Assembly (NCBI RefSeq): GCF_021173675.1
Contig: NZ_JAIHON010000008.1
Span: 62,001 to 126,000, forward strand
Direction of reading: 5' to 3'
Source: Streptomyces lincolnensis
GTDB taxonomy: Bacteria > Actinomycetota > Actinomycetes > Streptomycetales > Streptomycetaceae
Length of the DNA stretch: 64,000 bases
Part shown: one piece after another, positions 42,280 through 50,973 of the stretch
Layout of the letters: each line of letters starts with the position of its first letter
Position numbering within the stretch: position 1 is the first letter of the stretch
The notes under the pieces: generated by a model
The model's database searches: none
What the model was told of the DNA's origin: nothing
What the model saw: the letters and a program-made list of their open reading frames with translations, nothing else
Program-made: the position numbers and the translations under genes

Positions 42280-43215
42280 TCAGTCCCGCGCCGCCCCCAG
42301 CGCCGCCCGCAGATGCCCGTCCGCCTCCTCCAGCAGACGAGCGGCCGTCGGGCCGTCGACCTCCGCGAGGATCGACAGGATGGCGTTCTTCACCTCGCCG
42401 TCGGTGGCGGCGAGGGCGCGCTCGATCTCGTCGTCCTCCGCGCCCGTGGCGAGGGCGACGATCCGGCGGGAACGGGCGCGCAGTTTGTCGTTGGAGGCGC
42501 GGACGTCGACCATCAGGTTCCCGTAGGTCTTGCCGAGACGGATCATCGTGATCGTCGAGAGCATGTTGAGGACCAGCTTCTGGGCCGTGCCCGCCTTCAG
42601 GCGGGTCGAGCCGGTCAGCAGTTCCGGGCCGACGACGATCTCGATCCCGTGCTCGGCCGCCGCCGCCAGCGCGCTGTCCGCGTTGCAGGCCAGCCCGATC
42701 GTCAACGCGCCCCGCGCCCGCGCGTGCTCCACCGCGCCGATGGCGTACGGGGTACGGCCGGACGCGGACACCCCGACCACCGTGTCGACCGGGCTCACCC
42801 CGAGCCCGTCCAGGTCGGCCCGCGCCAGGTCCACCGAGTCCTCGGCGCCCTCCACCGAGGTCACCATCGCCTCCGGGCCCCCCGCGATCACCCCCACCAC
42901 CTGCGACGGATCCGTGTTGAACGTCGGCGGGCACTCGGATGCGTCCAGCACGCCGAGCCGCCCGGCGGTGCCGGCCCCGGCGTAGATGAGCCGCCCGCCG
43001 CGCGCCATCCGCTCGGCGACCGCGTCGATCGCGACGGCGATCTCCGGCAGCCGCTCCGCCACGGCCGTCGGCACGGTGGCGTCCTCGCCGTTCATCAGAC
43101 GGGCGATGTCGAGCGTGGGCAGACGGTCGATGTCGGCCAGGTCGGGCCGAAAGGCCTCGGTGGTGAGGGATTCCAACTGCGCTTGCAGATCACGGTGGTT
43201 GGAGGTGGAGGTCAT
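42280..43215 (-). CDS. murQ: N-acetylmuramic acid 6-phosphate etherase
   Basis: This 311-residue SIS-domain lyase cleaves the lactyl ether of MurNAc-6-phosphate to GlcNAc-6-phosphate and D-lactate in cell-wall recycling. TEAFRPDLADIDRLPTLDI and the signature RLIYAGAGTAGRLGVLDASECPPTF are present, as is GVSASGRTPYAIGAVEHARA, and the catalytic Glu sits in SECPPTF. Its product is the substrate of NagA encoded 24 kb away. It lies 115 bp after the start of a divergent-type RpiR regulator gene read in the same direction, with a dispersed repeat between them. Confidence 0.95.
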   Translation of the reverse strand: MTSTSNHRDLQAQLESLTTEAFRPDLADIDRLPTLDIARLMNGEDATVPTAVAERLPEIAVAIDAVAERMARGGRLIYAGAGTAGRLGVLDASECPPTFNTDPSQVVGVIAGGPEAMVTSVEGAEDSVDLARADLDGLGVSPVDTVVGVSASGRTPYAIGAVEHARARGALTIGLACNADSALAAAAEHGIEIVVGPELLTGSTRLKAGTAQKLVLNMLSTITMIRLGKTYGNLMVDVRASNDKLRARSRRIVALATGAEDDEIERALAATDGEVKNAILSILAEVDGPTAARLLEEADGHLRAALGAARD

Positions 43216-43255
43216 GGTGGCAGGCAGCTCTTTCCAGTGTGCGGTCTGATGTCAT

Positions 43256-43290
43256 GCCTTAGGGGCGCGAGGAACTGCGCGACCAGCCAC
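43256..43290. repeat. Dispersed intergenic repeat, copy D (short form, inverted)
   Basis: aggggcgcgaggaactgcgc and gaccagccac are the reverse complement of the core of copies A and B, with one substitution (cctcgcg for ccccgcg). It lies in the 115-bp gap between murQ and the regulator gene. Confidence 0.75.
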
Positions 43291-43330
43291 ATCCGGCCCG
43301 CAGATCACCACATACGGTCAGCCCTACGAT

Positions 43331-44278
43331 CTACCGCCGATGCCGATGCGCCAACGCCTCGTACGACGCCGACAGCGCGGGCGCCGCCGTGTCGTAGGTC
43401 CGCTGGGCGACTCCCACGAACAGACAGTCCACCACCAGCAGTTGACTCGTCCGGGAGGACATCGCGGCGGGCCGCAGCTCGCTCTCGCGTGCCGTGGACG
43501 TCGTCAGTACGTGGTCGGCGTACTGGGCGATGTGCCCGTCCGGCCGCCCGGTGATCGCGATCGTCGTGGCCCCGTGTTCGAAGGCGACCCGCAGCGGCTC
43601 GACGACGTCCCCGGTGGACCCGGAGTGCGTGATCGCGATGGCCACGTCGCCCGAGCCCAGCTGGACGGCGTTGGTGACGGCTAGGTGGGGATCGCTGTGG
43701 GCGTGGGCTATCCGCCCTATGCGCAGCAGTTTCTGGGTGAGGTCCTGGGCGACGAGCCCGCTCGCGCCGACCCCGTAGACATCGGTGCGCCGGGCCGAGG
43801 CGAGGGCCGCCACGGCCGCTCCGAGCTGGACCGTGTCGAGGCCGGCCGCCGTGTCGGCGAGGGTCTGCTGCTCGTCGTAGGCGAGTTTCGCGACGACGTC
43901 GGCGATGGGGTCGTCGACGGCGATGTCGGTGGTGATGGCGGGCGCTCGCCCGGACTGCTGCTGGGCGGCGAGGCCGGCGAGGGCGAGGCGGAGATCGCGG
44001 TAGCCGGGGTAGCCGAGCAGCCGGGCCGTCCGTACGACCGTGGCCTCGCTGGTGCCGGTGAGTTCGGCGAGGCCGGTGACCGTGAGGGCCGCGCAGCCCG
44101 CCGGGTCGCCGGCGACGGCCTCGGCGACCCGCTGCATGGAACGGGTCATGGACGGGGCCAGCGTGCGCACCTTGGCGGCGAGGGCGGCGGGGGCGGGAGG
44201 AACCTGCGCCTGCGCACCCACCCGGCCACCTCCGGCTCCGTTCCCGCCTCCGAAAATTTCCTTCACGTTCTGTGTCAC
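43331..44278 (-). CDS. murR: MurR/RpiR-family transcriptional regulator
   Basis: This 315-residue regulator has an N-terminal RpiR helix-turn-helix (about residues 35-110, TVTGLAELTGTSEATVVRTARLLGYPGY). A C-terminal SIS sugar-phosphate sensor follows (DVYGVGASGLVAQDLTQKLLRIG, AIAITHSGSTGDVVEPLR). It probably senses MurNAc-6-phosphate or GlcNAc-6-phosphate and controls murQ and itself. The GTG 44278 start has TATCTT six bases upstream, a leaderless-type promoter that overlaps one of two operator-like repeats; the other repeat lies in its first codons. A later start cannot be ruled out. Confidence 0.87.
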   Translation of the reverse strand: MTQNVKEIFGGGNGAGGGRVGAQAQVPPAPAALAAKVRTLAPSMTRSMQRVAEAVAGDPAGCAALTVTGLAELTGTSEATVVRTARLLGYPGYRDLRLALAGLAAQQQSGRAPAITTDIAVDDPIADVVAKLAYDEQQTLADTAAGLDTVQLGAAVAALASARRTDVYGVGASGLVAQDLTQKLLRIGRIAHAHSDPHLAVTNAVQLGSGDVAIAITHSGSTGDVVEPLRVAFEHGATTIAITGRPDGHIAQYADHVLTTSTARESELRPAAMSSRTSQLLVVDCLFVGVAQRTYDTAAPALSASYEALAHRHRR

Positions 44279-44295
44279 ATGTGAAAGATATTTTC
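44251..44295. promoter_or_regulatory. Paired inverted operator-like repeats at the murR start
   Basis: GAAAATTTCCTTCAC (44251-44265) and GTGAAAGATATTTTC (44281-44295) are complements at 13 of 15 positions with a 15-base spacer. The right arm covers the presumed -10 of murR (TATCTT on the minus strand, 44285-44290). The A/T-rich GAAA...TTTC pattern is that of RpiR-family operators, so autorepression is likely. Confidence 0.6.
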
Positions 44296-44333
44296 GGCTC
44301 GGTGTCGTGGTCAAGAGTGCGCACAATGGGTTC

Positions 44334-44729
44334 ATGGACCCCTCCGACCACCCCATCAGCCCCCTGGAGCAGGCGTTGCACGCGGCACGCGCCCTCGTGC
44401 TCGCCGATCTGGCCGCGAACGAGGTCGCCGCGGCGGACGTGGTGTCCATGGTCGAGGACTCCGTCGTACAGCGGCGATGGTGGGTGGAGCAGTGGCCGGA
44501 GGGCGCCGAGTTCGTCGCGGGCCTGGTCGCGCAGGACGTCCAGGACGCCCTGCTGGAGGCCTACGGCCGCTGGCCCCTGTGCCCGGTCTGCGGCTCCGGC
44601 GACCCGCACGCCCTGGAGGTCGAGCCGGAACTCGGCGCCGACCCGCACTGGGTCTGCCACCAGGCCGGCGTGAAGGTCGCCGCCGTGGGATCCCTGAACC
44701 CCGCGACCGGCGGGACGCCCTCCTCGTGA
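44334..44729 (+). CDS. Hypothetical protein with CPVCG motif (131 aa)
   Basis: Helical N-terminal part (LEQALHAARALVLADLAANEVAAADVV) and a C-terminal segment with CPVCG near residue 83 and a further HWVCHQ. These could make a small zinc site of three Cys and a His. No known family recognised. No ribosome site; CACAAT lies six bases before the ATG. Its stop overlaps the GTG of the next gene (GTGA), so the two are translationally coupled. It is divergent from murR and might share its operator. Confidence 0.72.
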   Translation: MDPSDHPISPLEQALHAARALVLADLAANEVAAADVVSMVEDSVVQRRWWVEQWPEGAEFVAGLVAQDVQDALLEAYGRWPLCPVCGSGDPHALEVEPELGADPHWVCHQAGVKVAAVGSLNPATGGTPSS

Positions 44730-44995
44730 CCGTCTACATAGACCCGCCGACCTGGCCCGGCCACGGCCGCATGTGGTCCCACCTGGTCAGCGACACCTCC
44801 TTCGACGAACTCCACACCTTCGCCGAGCGGGCGGGGGTCCCGCGCCGGGCCTTCGAGCGCGACCACTACGACATCCCCTCGCACCGGTACGCGGAGGTGG
44901 TGGCGGCCGGGGCGGTGGAGGTCAGCAGCCGGGAGGTGGTGCGGCTGCTGGTCGGGGCGGGGTTGCGGCGGCCGAAGGGGCGGGCGGGGTCCTAG
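44726..44995 (+). CDS. DUF4031 domain protein
   Basis: This 89-residue protein begins MTVYIDPPTWPGHGRMWSHL and continues DELHTFAERAGVPRRAFERD and HYDIPSHRYAEVVAAGA, the full DUF4031 pattern. The family is widespread in bacteria without assigned chemistry; conserved Asp, His and Trp residues suggest a binding or catalytic pocket. The GTG at 44726 overlaps the preceding stop codon by four bases. Confidence 0.85.
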   Translation: MTVYIDPPTWPGHGRMWSHLVSDTSFDELHTFAERAGVPRRAFERDHYDIPSHRYAEVVAAGAVEVSSREVVRLLVGAGLRRPKGRAGS

Positions 44996-45061
44996 GAGCC
45001 GCGTGAGCGCGGACTGTCATGGGCATTCTCTTCGGTATCCCCCACACCGCAGGGAACTCTC

Positions 45062-48000
45062 ATGGACTTGGAAGACTCCTCCGTCTCCTCCGGCATCTCC
45101 GTCTCTTCTGACATCTCCGTCTCCCGCCGCGGCTTTCTCCAGGCCACCGTCGTGGCCGGAGCCGTCGCCACGGTCGGTGCGGTCGGCGCACCGGCCGTGG
45201 CGGCCCCCTCCCGGACCGCCGCCACCTCCACCTCCACCACCACCACCCTCACCTTCACCACCGCCACAGGCGGCTCCGCGACCCTCTCGCCGACCGGCGA
45301 CCGGGTCGTCGTAGAGGCGCAGAACGTGCTGTGGTCCGTCCCGCGCTCGGGCGGAGCGGCCACCGCGCTCACCGTGCCCCAACTGGAGCCCACCCGCCCG
45401 CAGTTCTCGCCCGACGGCAAGCGTCTCGTCGTATGCGGATACCACGGCGGAGGTTTCCACCTGTGGACGCTGAGCCCCGACGGAGGCGAGCCGCGGCAGC
45501 TCACCGACGGGCCGTGGGACGACCGGGCGCCCGCCTGGTCGCCGGACGGCACCCGGATCGCGTTCGCCTCCGAGCGCGGCGGCGACACCGTGACCGGCAG
45601 CCCGTACCGGATCTGGGTCCTGGACGTGCGTACCGGCGCCCTGACCCGGCTGACCGGACGTCCGGGACAGGAGGGCCCCGCCCGGGACGGCGCCTGGGAG
45701 GACTTCGACCCCGCCTGGTCGCCCGACGGCGAGCGGGTGCTGTTCGTCCGTGCCGCCGTCACCGCGTCCGGCACCCTGCGCGCCGACACCGTCGCCTCGG
45801 TCGCCGCCGACGGCACCGGACCGGTCACCACCGAGCACACCGACACCTCCGGCGCCCAGCTCATGACCCCGGCCGTCTCACCGGCCGGCCGCCTGGCCTA
45901 CCTGCGCACCACGCCGTCCCCCACGGCCTCCTGCCGGCTCGTCGTGGACGGCACCCCGGTCGCCGTCGAGGGTGACGTCCAGCCGGCGCCGCCCCGCTGG
46001 GCCGACGACGGGCGGCTGCTGCTCATGGCCGACGGGCATGTCCGCCTCGTCGACCCGGACAAGCCGGAGGAGCGAGGCGAGGAGATCCCGTTCACCGCAG
46101 GGCTGCCCGTGGACCGGCCCCGCTACCGCGTCAAGGCCTACGACTTCGAGGGCACCGGCACCCGGCCCGTGCGCGCGCTGCACCTGCCCGTCCTCTCGCC
46201 CGACGGCCGCACGGTCGCCTTCGTCGCGCTCAACGCGCTGTGGACCGCGGGCACGGACGGCCGCCGCGCTCCCCGCAGGATCCTCCGGGTGCCGCCCACC
46301 CGCTATGTGACGGCGCCCGCCTGGAGCCCGGACGGCAAGGCACTGCTGTACACCGACGACCGCGACGGCCTGTTCGCCGTACGCCGCCGGGACCTGGCCT
46401 CCGGGCAGGACACCGTGCTCGCCGAGGGCGGCCGGATCTTCCCCGCCCTCGCGCCCGACGGCACCCGGCTGGCCTGCCTGGACATGTCCGGCAATCTTGT
46501 CGTGCGGGACCTGTCCGCCGGTACCGAACGCGTCCTGGCCGCCCCGCTCGGCGCGGGCGGGCTCCCCGGCCGCCCCAGCTGGTCGCCCGACGGCCGGTAT
46601 CTCGCGCTGTGCGACCGCAACCGCCTCAACCAGCGCTTCCGCGAGGGCTACAACCTCATCCGGGTCGTCGACACCACCGACGGCAGCGCGGTCCTGCACC
46701 CGCTGGCCCCGCACACCTCCCTCTCCGACCGTTACGACTCCGGACCCGTGTGGTCCCCGGACGGCCGCTGGATGGCCGTCGTCGCCGAGTCCGCGCTCTG
46801 GCTGCTCCCGGTGCGCGCCGACGGCACCCCCGACGGCGAGCCGCGCCGCCTGACGAACGAACCCGCCGACCATCCGTCCTGGTCCGCCGACGCCCGCACC
46901 CTGCTCTACCTCTCCGCGGGCACCCCGCGCCTGCACGACCTCGCGAGCGGCACCACCCGTACCGTCCGGATCCGGCTGGACCATCGCAGACCGCGCCCCG
47001 CCGACACGGTCGTACGTGCCGGACGTTTCTGGGACGGCACGGGGTCGGAAGTCCGCGAGGACATGGACGTCGTCATCCGCGACGGCCGTATCGCCGAGGT
47101 CGCCCCGCACCGCACCGGCCGCCCCGCCGCCCGTCGCGTCGACGCGAGCGACCGCACGGTTCTCCCCGGCCTGTGGGACGCCCACACCCACCCCTGGCAG
47201 ACGACGTACGGCGGCCGTCAGACGGCACTCCAACTCGCCTACGGCATCACCACCGCCGTCTCCCTGGGCGGTTTCGCCTACGAGCAGGCCAGGATCCGGG
47301 AGGCGGTCGCCGCCGGTGACCTGGCCGGACCGCGCCTGCTGTCCACCGGCGAACTCCTCGACGGCTCCCGCGTCGCCTACAGCATGGGCCGCGCCCACCG
47401 CACCCGGGAGGGACTGCGCAGGTCGCTGGAGCGCGCGGCGGCCCTCGACTGGGACTTCGTCAAGACGTACGTACGGGCCCCGGGCTGGGTGATGAAGGAG
47501 GCCGCCGACTTCGCGCACCACCGGCTCGGTGTGCGCAGCGGCAGCCATCTGTGCACTCCGGGCGTGCAGCTGGGCCAGGACCTGACGACCCATCTCCAGG
47601 CCACCCAGCGCCTGGAGTTCGGGCACGCGACCACCGCCGCGGGCAACTCCTTCCAGGACGTCGAGGAGATCTACACCGGCACCGACTTCCACCTCGTCGC
47701 CACCCCGTTCACCGCCCTGCCCCTGCTGGGCGCCGACCCGTCCCTCGCCGAGGATCCGCGGGTCACCACCCTCATGCCGCCGTGGGACACCGCGATGGTC
47801 CGCCAGCTGGCCGCACAGCCGCCGACGGATGCCCAACTCTCCACGCTGGACCGCGAGTTGTCGTTCTACCGGCGTGTCCTCGCGGGCGGCGGCCTGGTCG
47901 CCCTCGGCACCGACCAGCCGCTCGTCCCGGTCGGCCTCCACCTCCACCTGGGCCTGCGCGCCCTCCACCGGGCCGGACTGTCCCCGGCCGAGGCCCTGCG

Positions 48001-48292
48001 CACCGCCACCCTGCTGCCCGCCCGGGTCTTCGGCGCCGACTCCGACCTCGGCACGCTGGAGGAGGGCAAGCTCGCCGACCTCACCCTCGTGGACGGCGAC
48101 CCGTTCACCGACTTCACCGACCTGATCCGGACACCGGCGGTGTTCCGGGGCGGCGTGCTGTTCGAGCAGTCGGAGCTGGTCGGGGCGTTCGAGACGGCGA
48201 CCGCACGGAGGGCCGCGGGGGAGTCTCACTGGCTGGAGGTGAGCCGGCACATGCGGCGGGAGGGATGCTGCGATCCGGAGACCGGGCGCTAG
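45062..48292 (+). CDS. Tat-exported PD40 beta-propeller/amidohydrolase fusion
   Basis: This 1076-residue protein starts with a twin-arginine signal (SRRGFLQ at 21-27, then an Ala/Val-rich core ending AVAAPS). Residues about 55-630 are repeated TolB/PD40 units (FSPDGKRLVVCG, WSPDGTRIAFAS, WSPDGKALLYTD and others) forming a beta-propeller. From about 650 an amidohydrolase barrel follows, with metal site DAHTHPW (His708, His710), later HxxxLCTPG and GTDQPLVPVG, and the end LGTLEEGKLADLTLVDGDPF. It would hydrolyse an amide or ester outside the cell, in folded and metal-loaded form. AGGGAA precedes the ATG. Its stop shares CTAG with the convergent gene. Confidence 0.88.
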   Translation: MDLEDSSVSSGISVSSDISVSRRGFLQATVVAGAVATVGAVGAPAVAAPSRTAATSTSTTTTLTFTTATGGSATLSPTGDRVVVEAQNVLWSVPRSGGAATALTVPQLEPTRPQFSPDGKRLVVCGYHGGGFHLWTLSPDGGEPRQLTDGPWDDRAPAWSPDGTRIAFASERGGDTVTGSPYRIWVLDVRTGALTRLTGRPGQEGPARDGAWEDFDPAWSPDGERVLFVRAAVTASGTLRADTVASVAADGTGPVTTEHTDTSGAQLMTPAVSPAGRLAYLRTTPSPTASCRLVVDGTPVAVEGDVQPAPPRWADDGRLLLMADGHVRLVDPDKPEERGEEIPFTAGLPVDRPRYRVKAYDFEGTGTRPVRALHLPVLSPDGRTVAFVALNALWTAGTDGRRAPRRILRVPPTRYVTAPAWSPDGKALLYTDDRDGLFAVRRRDLASGQDTVLAEGGRIFPALAPDGTRLACLDMSGNLVVRDLSAGTERVLAAPLGAGGLPGRPSWSPDGRYLALCDRNRLNQRFREGYNLIRVVDTTDGSAVLHPLAPHTSLSDRYDSGPVWSPDGRWMAVVAESALWLLPVRADGTPDGEPRRLTNEPADHPSWSADARTLLYLSAGTPRLHDLASGTTRTVRIRLDHRRPRPADTVVRAGRFWDGTGSEVREDMDVVIRDGRIAEVAPHRTGRPAARRVDASDRTVLPGLWDAHTHPWQTTYGGRQTALQLAYGITTAVSLGGFAYEQARIREAVAAGDLAGPRLLSTGELLDGSRVAYSMGRAHRTREGLRRSLERAAALDWDFVKTYVRAPGWVMKEAADFAHHRLGVRSGSHLCTPGVQLGQDLTTHLQATQRLEFGHATTAAGNSFQDVEEIYTGTDFHLVATPFTALPLLGADPSLAEDPRVTTLMPPWDTAMVRQLAAQPPTDAQLSTLDRELSFYRRVLAGGGLVALGTDQPLVPVGLHLHLGLRALHRAGLSPAEALRTATLLPARVFGADSDLGTLEEGKLADLTLVDGDPFTDFTDLIRTPAVFRGGVLFEQSELVGAFETATARRAAGESHWLEVSRHMRREGCCDPETGR

Positions 48293-49407
48293 GGCCGGTC
48301 TCCCGCGCGCCGCACGTACAGCCGCAGCTCCCCCTCCGGGTCGTCGTGCTCGGCGTGGGCCGTCCGCTCGTCCTCCACGGAGGCGCGGGTGAATCCGGCG
48401 CGGGCGATCACGCGCTGCGAGGGGGCGTTGCCGGTCTCGATCGTCGCGCACAGCGCGTGGACGTCGTCGCGGGCGAGGGCCCACTCCGACAGGGCGGTCA
48501 GGGCCTCGGTGGCGTAGCCGTTGCCGCGGGCGGCCTCGACCAGGTCGTAGCCGACCTCGGCGCGGCCGTCCTCGTCGGGGGCGCCGTGGAAGCCCATGCC
48601 GCCCACGGCGATCCCGTCCGCGCGGCGGACCAGGGCGAACAGGCCGAACTCCGGGCGGTGCACGCCCCCTTCGTAGGCCTTGAGGACCATCCCGGCCGCT
48701 TCCCGGGTGCCCTCGAAGGGCCCGTCGCCGAGCCACTCGAAGCCGCCGTCGCCGCCCGCGGCCAGGTCGGCGGCGGCCGCGGGGGTGACGCCCTGGAGGG
48801 TGAGCCGGTCCGCGTCGATCACCAGGTTGTTGTTCCAGCGCCACTGGGTGACCGGGGCCCGCCCGGGCAGCTCACCGCGGCCGGTCGCCCACAGCAGGGT
48901 GCGCCAGTGGTCCTGGCCCGGCTGGACGTGCGGGAAGATCCCGGTCAGCACGTACTCCGCGAGCTCGGCGGCGGGCTCGTACGCGATGCCCAGGCCCTCG
49001 GCGATGTCATGCGTGTGCAGCAGCACCTCGGCGACCCCCATCGCCGCGAAGCCGTCCCGGTTCGCGCTGCGGAAGGGGTACGGGTGGAAGGCCCGCGCCT
49101 CCCGGGGGGCGGTGCGGAGGGCGGCGGCGAGCAGGGCGCCGGTCGCCTCGATGACATCCACGATGCCCGCGTTGTCGGTGCCCTCGTCGAGGGTGATCTC
49201 GAACGGCACGTAGGCGTTCCGCGCCCGCCCCGCCAACTGCGCCGCGTACGCCACGAGATCCTCGCCGATGTGGAACGCGGTCGTGGCACAGTCCCACTCC
49301 AGCCGGCCCGCCCTCACCCCCGCCCAGTCCCGCTCCGCCACCGTCCGCAGCAGCGCGACGCTGCCTGCCACGGCCTCTTCGACTCGGTCCCCGCCCATGT
49401 GTCGCAT
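48289..49407 (-). CDS. Fusion of mycothiol-dependent maleylpyruvate isomerase-like domain and GNAT acetyltransferase
   Basis: This is a 372-residue protein. Residues about 8-180 resemble the DinB/MDMPI helical bundle: a metal-type His in TTAFHIGEDLVAYAAQLAGRA and another in VAEVLLHTHDIAEGL. From about 195 a GNAT domain follows: FGLFALVRRADGIAVGGMGF, then VGYDLVEAARGNGYATEAL (acetyl-CoA loop) and NAPSQRVIARAGF. The combination suggests acetylation of a thiol- or amine-bearing small molecule. ATG 49407 has TAGTCT seven bases before it; ATG 49398 is also possible. Confidence 0.82.
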   Translation of the reverse strand: MRHMGGDRVEEAVAGSVALLRTVAERDWAGVRAGRLEWDCATTAFHIGEDLVAYAAQLAGRARNAYVPFEITLDEGTDNAGIVDVIEATGALLAAALRTAPREARAFHPYPFRSANRDGFAAMGVAEVLLHTHDIAEGLGIAYEPAAELAEYVLTGIFPHVQPGQDHWRTLLWATGRGELPGRAPVTQWRWNNNLVIDADRLTLQGVTPAAAADLAAGGDGGFEWLGDGPFEGTREAAGMVLKAYEGGVHRPEFGLFALVRRADGIAVGGMGFHGAPDEDGRAEVGYDLVEAARGNGYATEALTALSEWALARDDVHALCATIETGNAPSQRVIARAGFTRASVEDERTAHAEHDDPEGELRLYVRRAGDRP

Positions 49408-49506
49408 ACGGCGCAGACTATGGGCTCGGCCGCCCGAACGAACCTCATTTACCGGGCCCGGACGGGGGTTGATCCGAAGGGTCCTCGTGGGCGGCGACCC
49501 GCCTGG

Positions 49507-50157
49507 TCAGCTTTCGAGCAGTGCCAGTTCGCCGGCCAGGTTGTACCGTGCCGTCGCCTCCCACTCCCGCTCCCCGTACGGCGTCCTGAACAGCCGGGGG
49601 AGGTCGAGGAGTTGGCGCAGGATCGCGGCGCGGCCCTCGCGGAAGGCGGCCTGGGGGACGAAGCCGTACTCCTCGCGGACGGCGGCCGTGTAGGCGGCGT
49701 AGGCGGAGGGCGGGGCGGCGAGGATCGCGAGGTCGGCGTCGCAGAGGACCTGGCCGTCGGGGTCGTCGTCGGCCGGGTCGTGGGTGACGGTGAGGCGGAC
49801 CAGCCGGGCCACCTCGGCGGTCCTCGCGGCGGACAGGCCCGCCTCGGGCAGGGCGCGTTCGGCGAGGCGGGCCGAGCGCTCCTCGTTCTCGGAGCGGTCG
49901 GGGAAGTAGACCGCGTCGTGGAACCAGGCGGCGAGGCGGACGACGTCCGGGTCGGCCGCGTGCTTCTCCAGTACGTCGATGTGGTCCAGGACCGCCGTGA
50001 GGTGCGTGAGCGTGTGGTAGCGGCGCTGCGGTTCCCGCCAGCGGGCCAGCAGGTTGTCGGCGTAGGGCAGCGGGTCGGGGCCGGGGGTGTCCGGCCCGCC
50101 CCGGGCGGCTTCCAGGGCGTGGGTGAAGCGGGTGCGCAGGGCGTCGGGATCGGCCAT
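49507..50157 (-). CDS. HD-domain metal-dependent phosphohydrolase-like protein
   Basis: This 216-residue helical protein has the HD motif in AAWFHDAVYFP near residue 78. An upstream His lies in RRYHTLTHL, and a later Asp in LCDADLAILAAPP completes the H...HD...D metal site. Similar predicted hydrolases act on nucleotides or small phosphates; substrate unknown. ATG 50157 lies after GGAGAATAAGGA. Three imperfect copies of a 15-bp repeat occupy the promoter gap to the divergent isomerase gene. Confidence 0.82.
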   Translation of the reverse strand: MADPDALRTRFTHALEAARGGPDTPGPDPLPYADNLLARWREPQRRYHTLTHLTAVLDHIDVLEKHAADPDVVRLAAWFHDAVYFPDRSENEERSARLAERALPEAGLSAARTAEVARLVRLTVTHDPADDDPDGQVLCDADLAILAAPPSAYAAYTAAVREEYGFVPQAAFREGRAAILRQLLDLPRLFRTPYGEREWEATARYNLAGELALLES

Positions 50158-50163
50158 GTCCTT

Positions 50164-50208
50164 ATTCTCCCCGTCGCCATTCTCCCCGTCGCCGGATTCT
50201 CCCCGCGG
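50164..50208. repeat. Three imperfect copies of attctccccgtcgcc in a divergent promoter gap
   Basis: Copies at 50164-50178 and 50179-50193 are exact; a third, attctccccgcgg, is at 50196-50208. Read on the minus strand each unit gives a GGGGAGAAT run, so the start of the HD gene is preceded by repeated ribosome-site-like sequence. Confidence 0.8.
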
Positions 50209-50236
50209 CCCGGGCGGGAGCCCTAGCGTGGTGGTC

Positions 50237-50905
50237 ATGACTATCGCTGACGCACGTGACCCCGAGCTGCCCGGACGGCTGCTGGCCACCGAGCGCGACG
50301 CGCTGATCCCGCTGCTGCGGTCCCGGCCCGACAAGGACTTCGCCCTGCCGACCCTCGCGTGTCCGGGGTGGACCGTGCGGGACGTGCTGGCCCACTGTTC
50401 GTCCGTGCTGACCCGGGTCGTGGAGAGCCGGTTCGAGAGGGGGGTCTTCTCGCCCGAGTCGAACGACCGGGACATCGCCGAGCGGGCCGAGTGGTCCGAT
50501 GCCCGGGTACTGGACGAACTGGAGCGGGGCATGACCGAGGCGGGGCCCGTGATCGCCGCCGCGGGCGGAGTACTGGACGGGGTCGGGCTCGGCGAATGGG
50601 TGCACGCGGGGGACGTACGGGAGGTCCTCGGCGAGCCTGGGGCCTACGGGGGCCCGGGACTGCCCGACGCGCTCGCCCTCCTCGCCCGCATCACCCGCGA
50701 GCGCGGACAGCTCCCCCTCCACGCCGACCTCGACGACCGGGACGAGCCCCTGCTCCTGGGCGACCCCAGCGGCGAGCGGACTCCGGCCCGGTACATCGGG
50801 GACGCGACGACTCTCGTACGGCTGTACACGGGGCGGCGGCCGGCGGCCGGGGTGTCGTACGAGCTGGCGGGGGTGGAGGAGGCGGAGCTGAACATCTACG
50901 GCTGA
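50237..50905 (+). CDS. Mycothiol-dependent maleylpyruvate isomerase-family enzyme
   Basis: This 222-residue protein of the MDMPI/TIGR03083 family has LACPGWTVRDVLAHCSSVLTRVV with the metal-binding His, and GLGEWVHAGDVREVLGEP with a second His. A C-terminal domain ends in RLYTGRRPA, a typical family pattern. These proteins use mycothiol as cofactor or carry out thiol transfer in actinomycetes; substrate unknown. ATG 50237 has TAGCGT seven bases upstream. Its last codons (Tyr-Gly-stop) are repeated twice more in the DNA just downstream. Confidence 0.87.
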   Translation: MTIADARDPELPGRLLATERDALIPLLRSRPDKDFALPTLACPGWTVRDVLAHCSSVLTRVVESRFERGVFSPESNDRDIAERAEWSDARVLDELERGMTEAGPVIAAAGGVLDGVGLGEWVHAGDVREVLGEPGAYGGPGLPDALALLARITRERGQLPLHADLDDRDEPLLLGDPSGERTPARYIGDATTLVRLYTGRRPAAGVSYELAGVEEAELNIYG

Positions 50906-50955
50906 CCGGTGTCGAGCTACGGCGGCCGGTGTCGAGCTACGGCTGACCGGTGGCG
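50896..50955. repeat. Tandem triplication of the 3' end of the isomerase gene
   Basis: ctacggctgaccggtgtcgag (50896-50916, 21 bases, containing Tyr-Gly-stop) is followed by 20- and 19-base variants at 50917-50936 and 50937-50955. The third copy again reads Tyr-Gly-stop. It looks like recent slippage or unequal exchange. Confidence 0.85.
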
Positions 50956-50973
50956 CGTATCGTCGTAGGCTAA

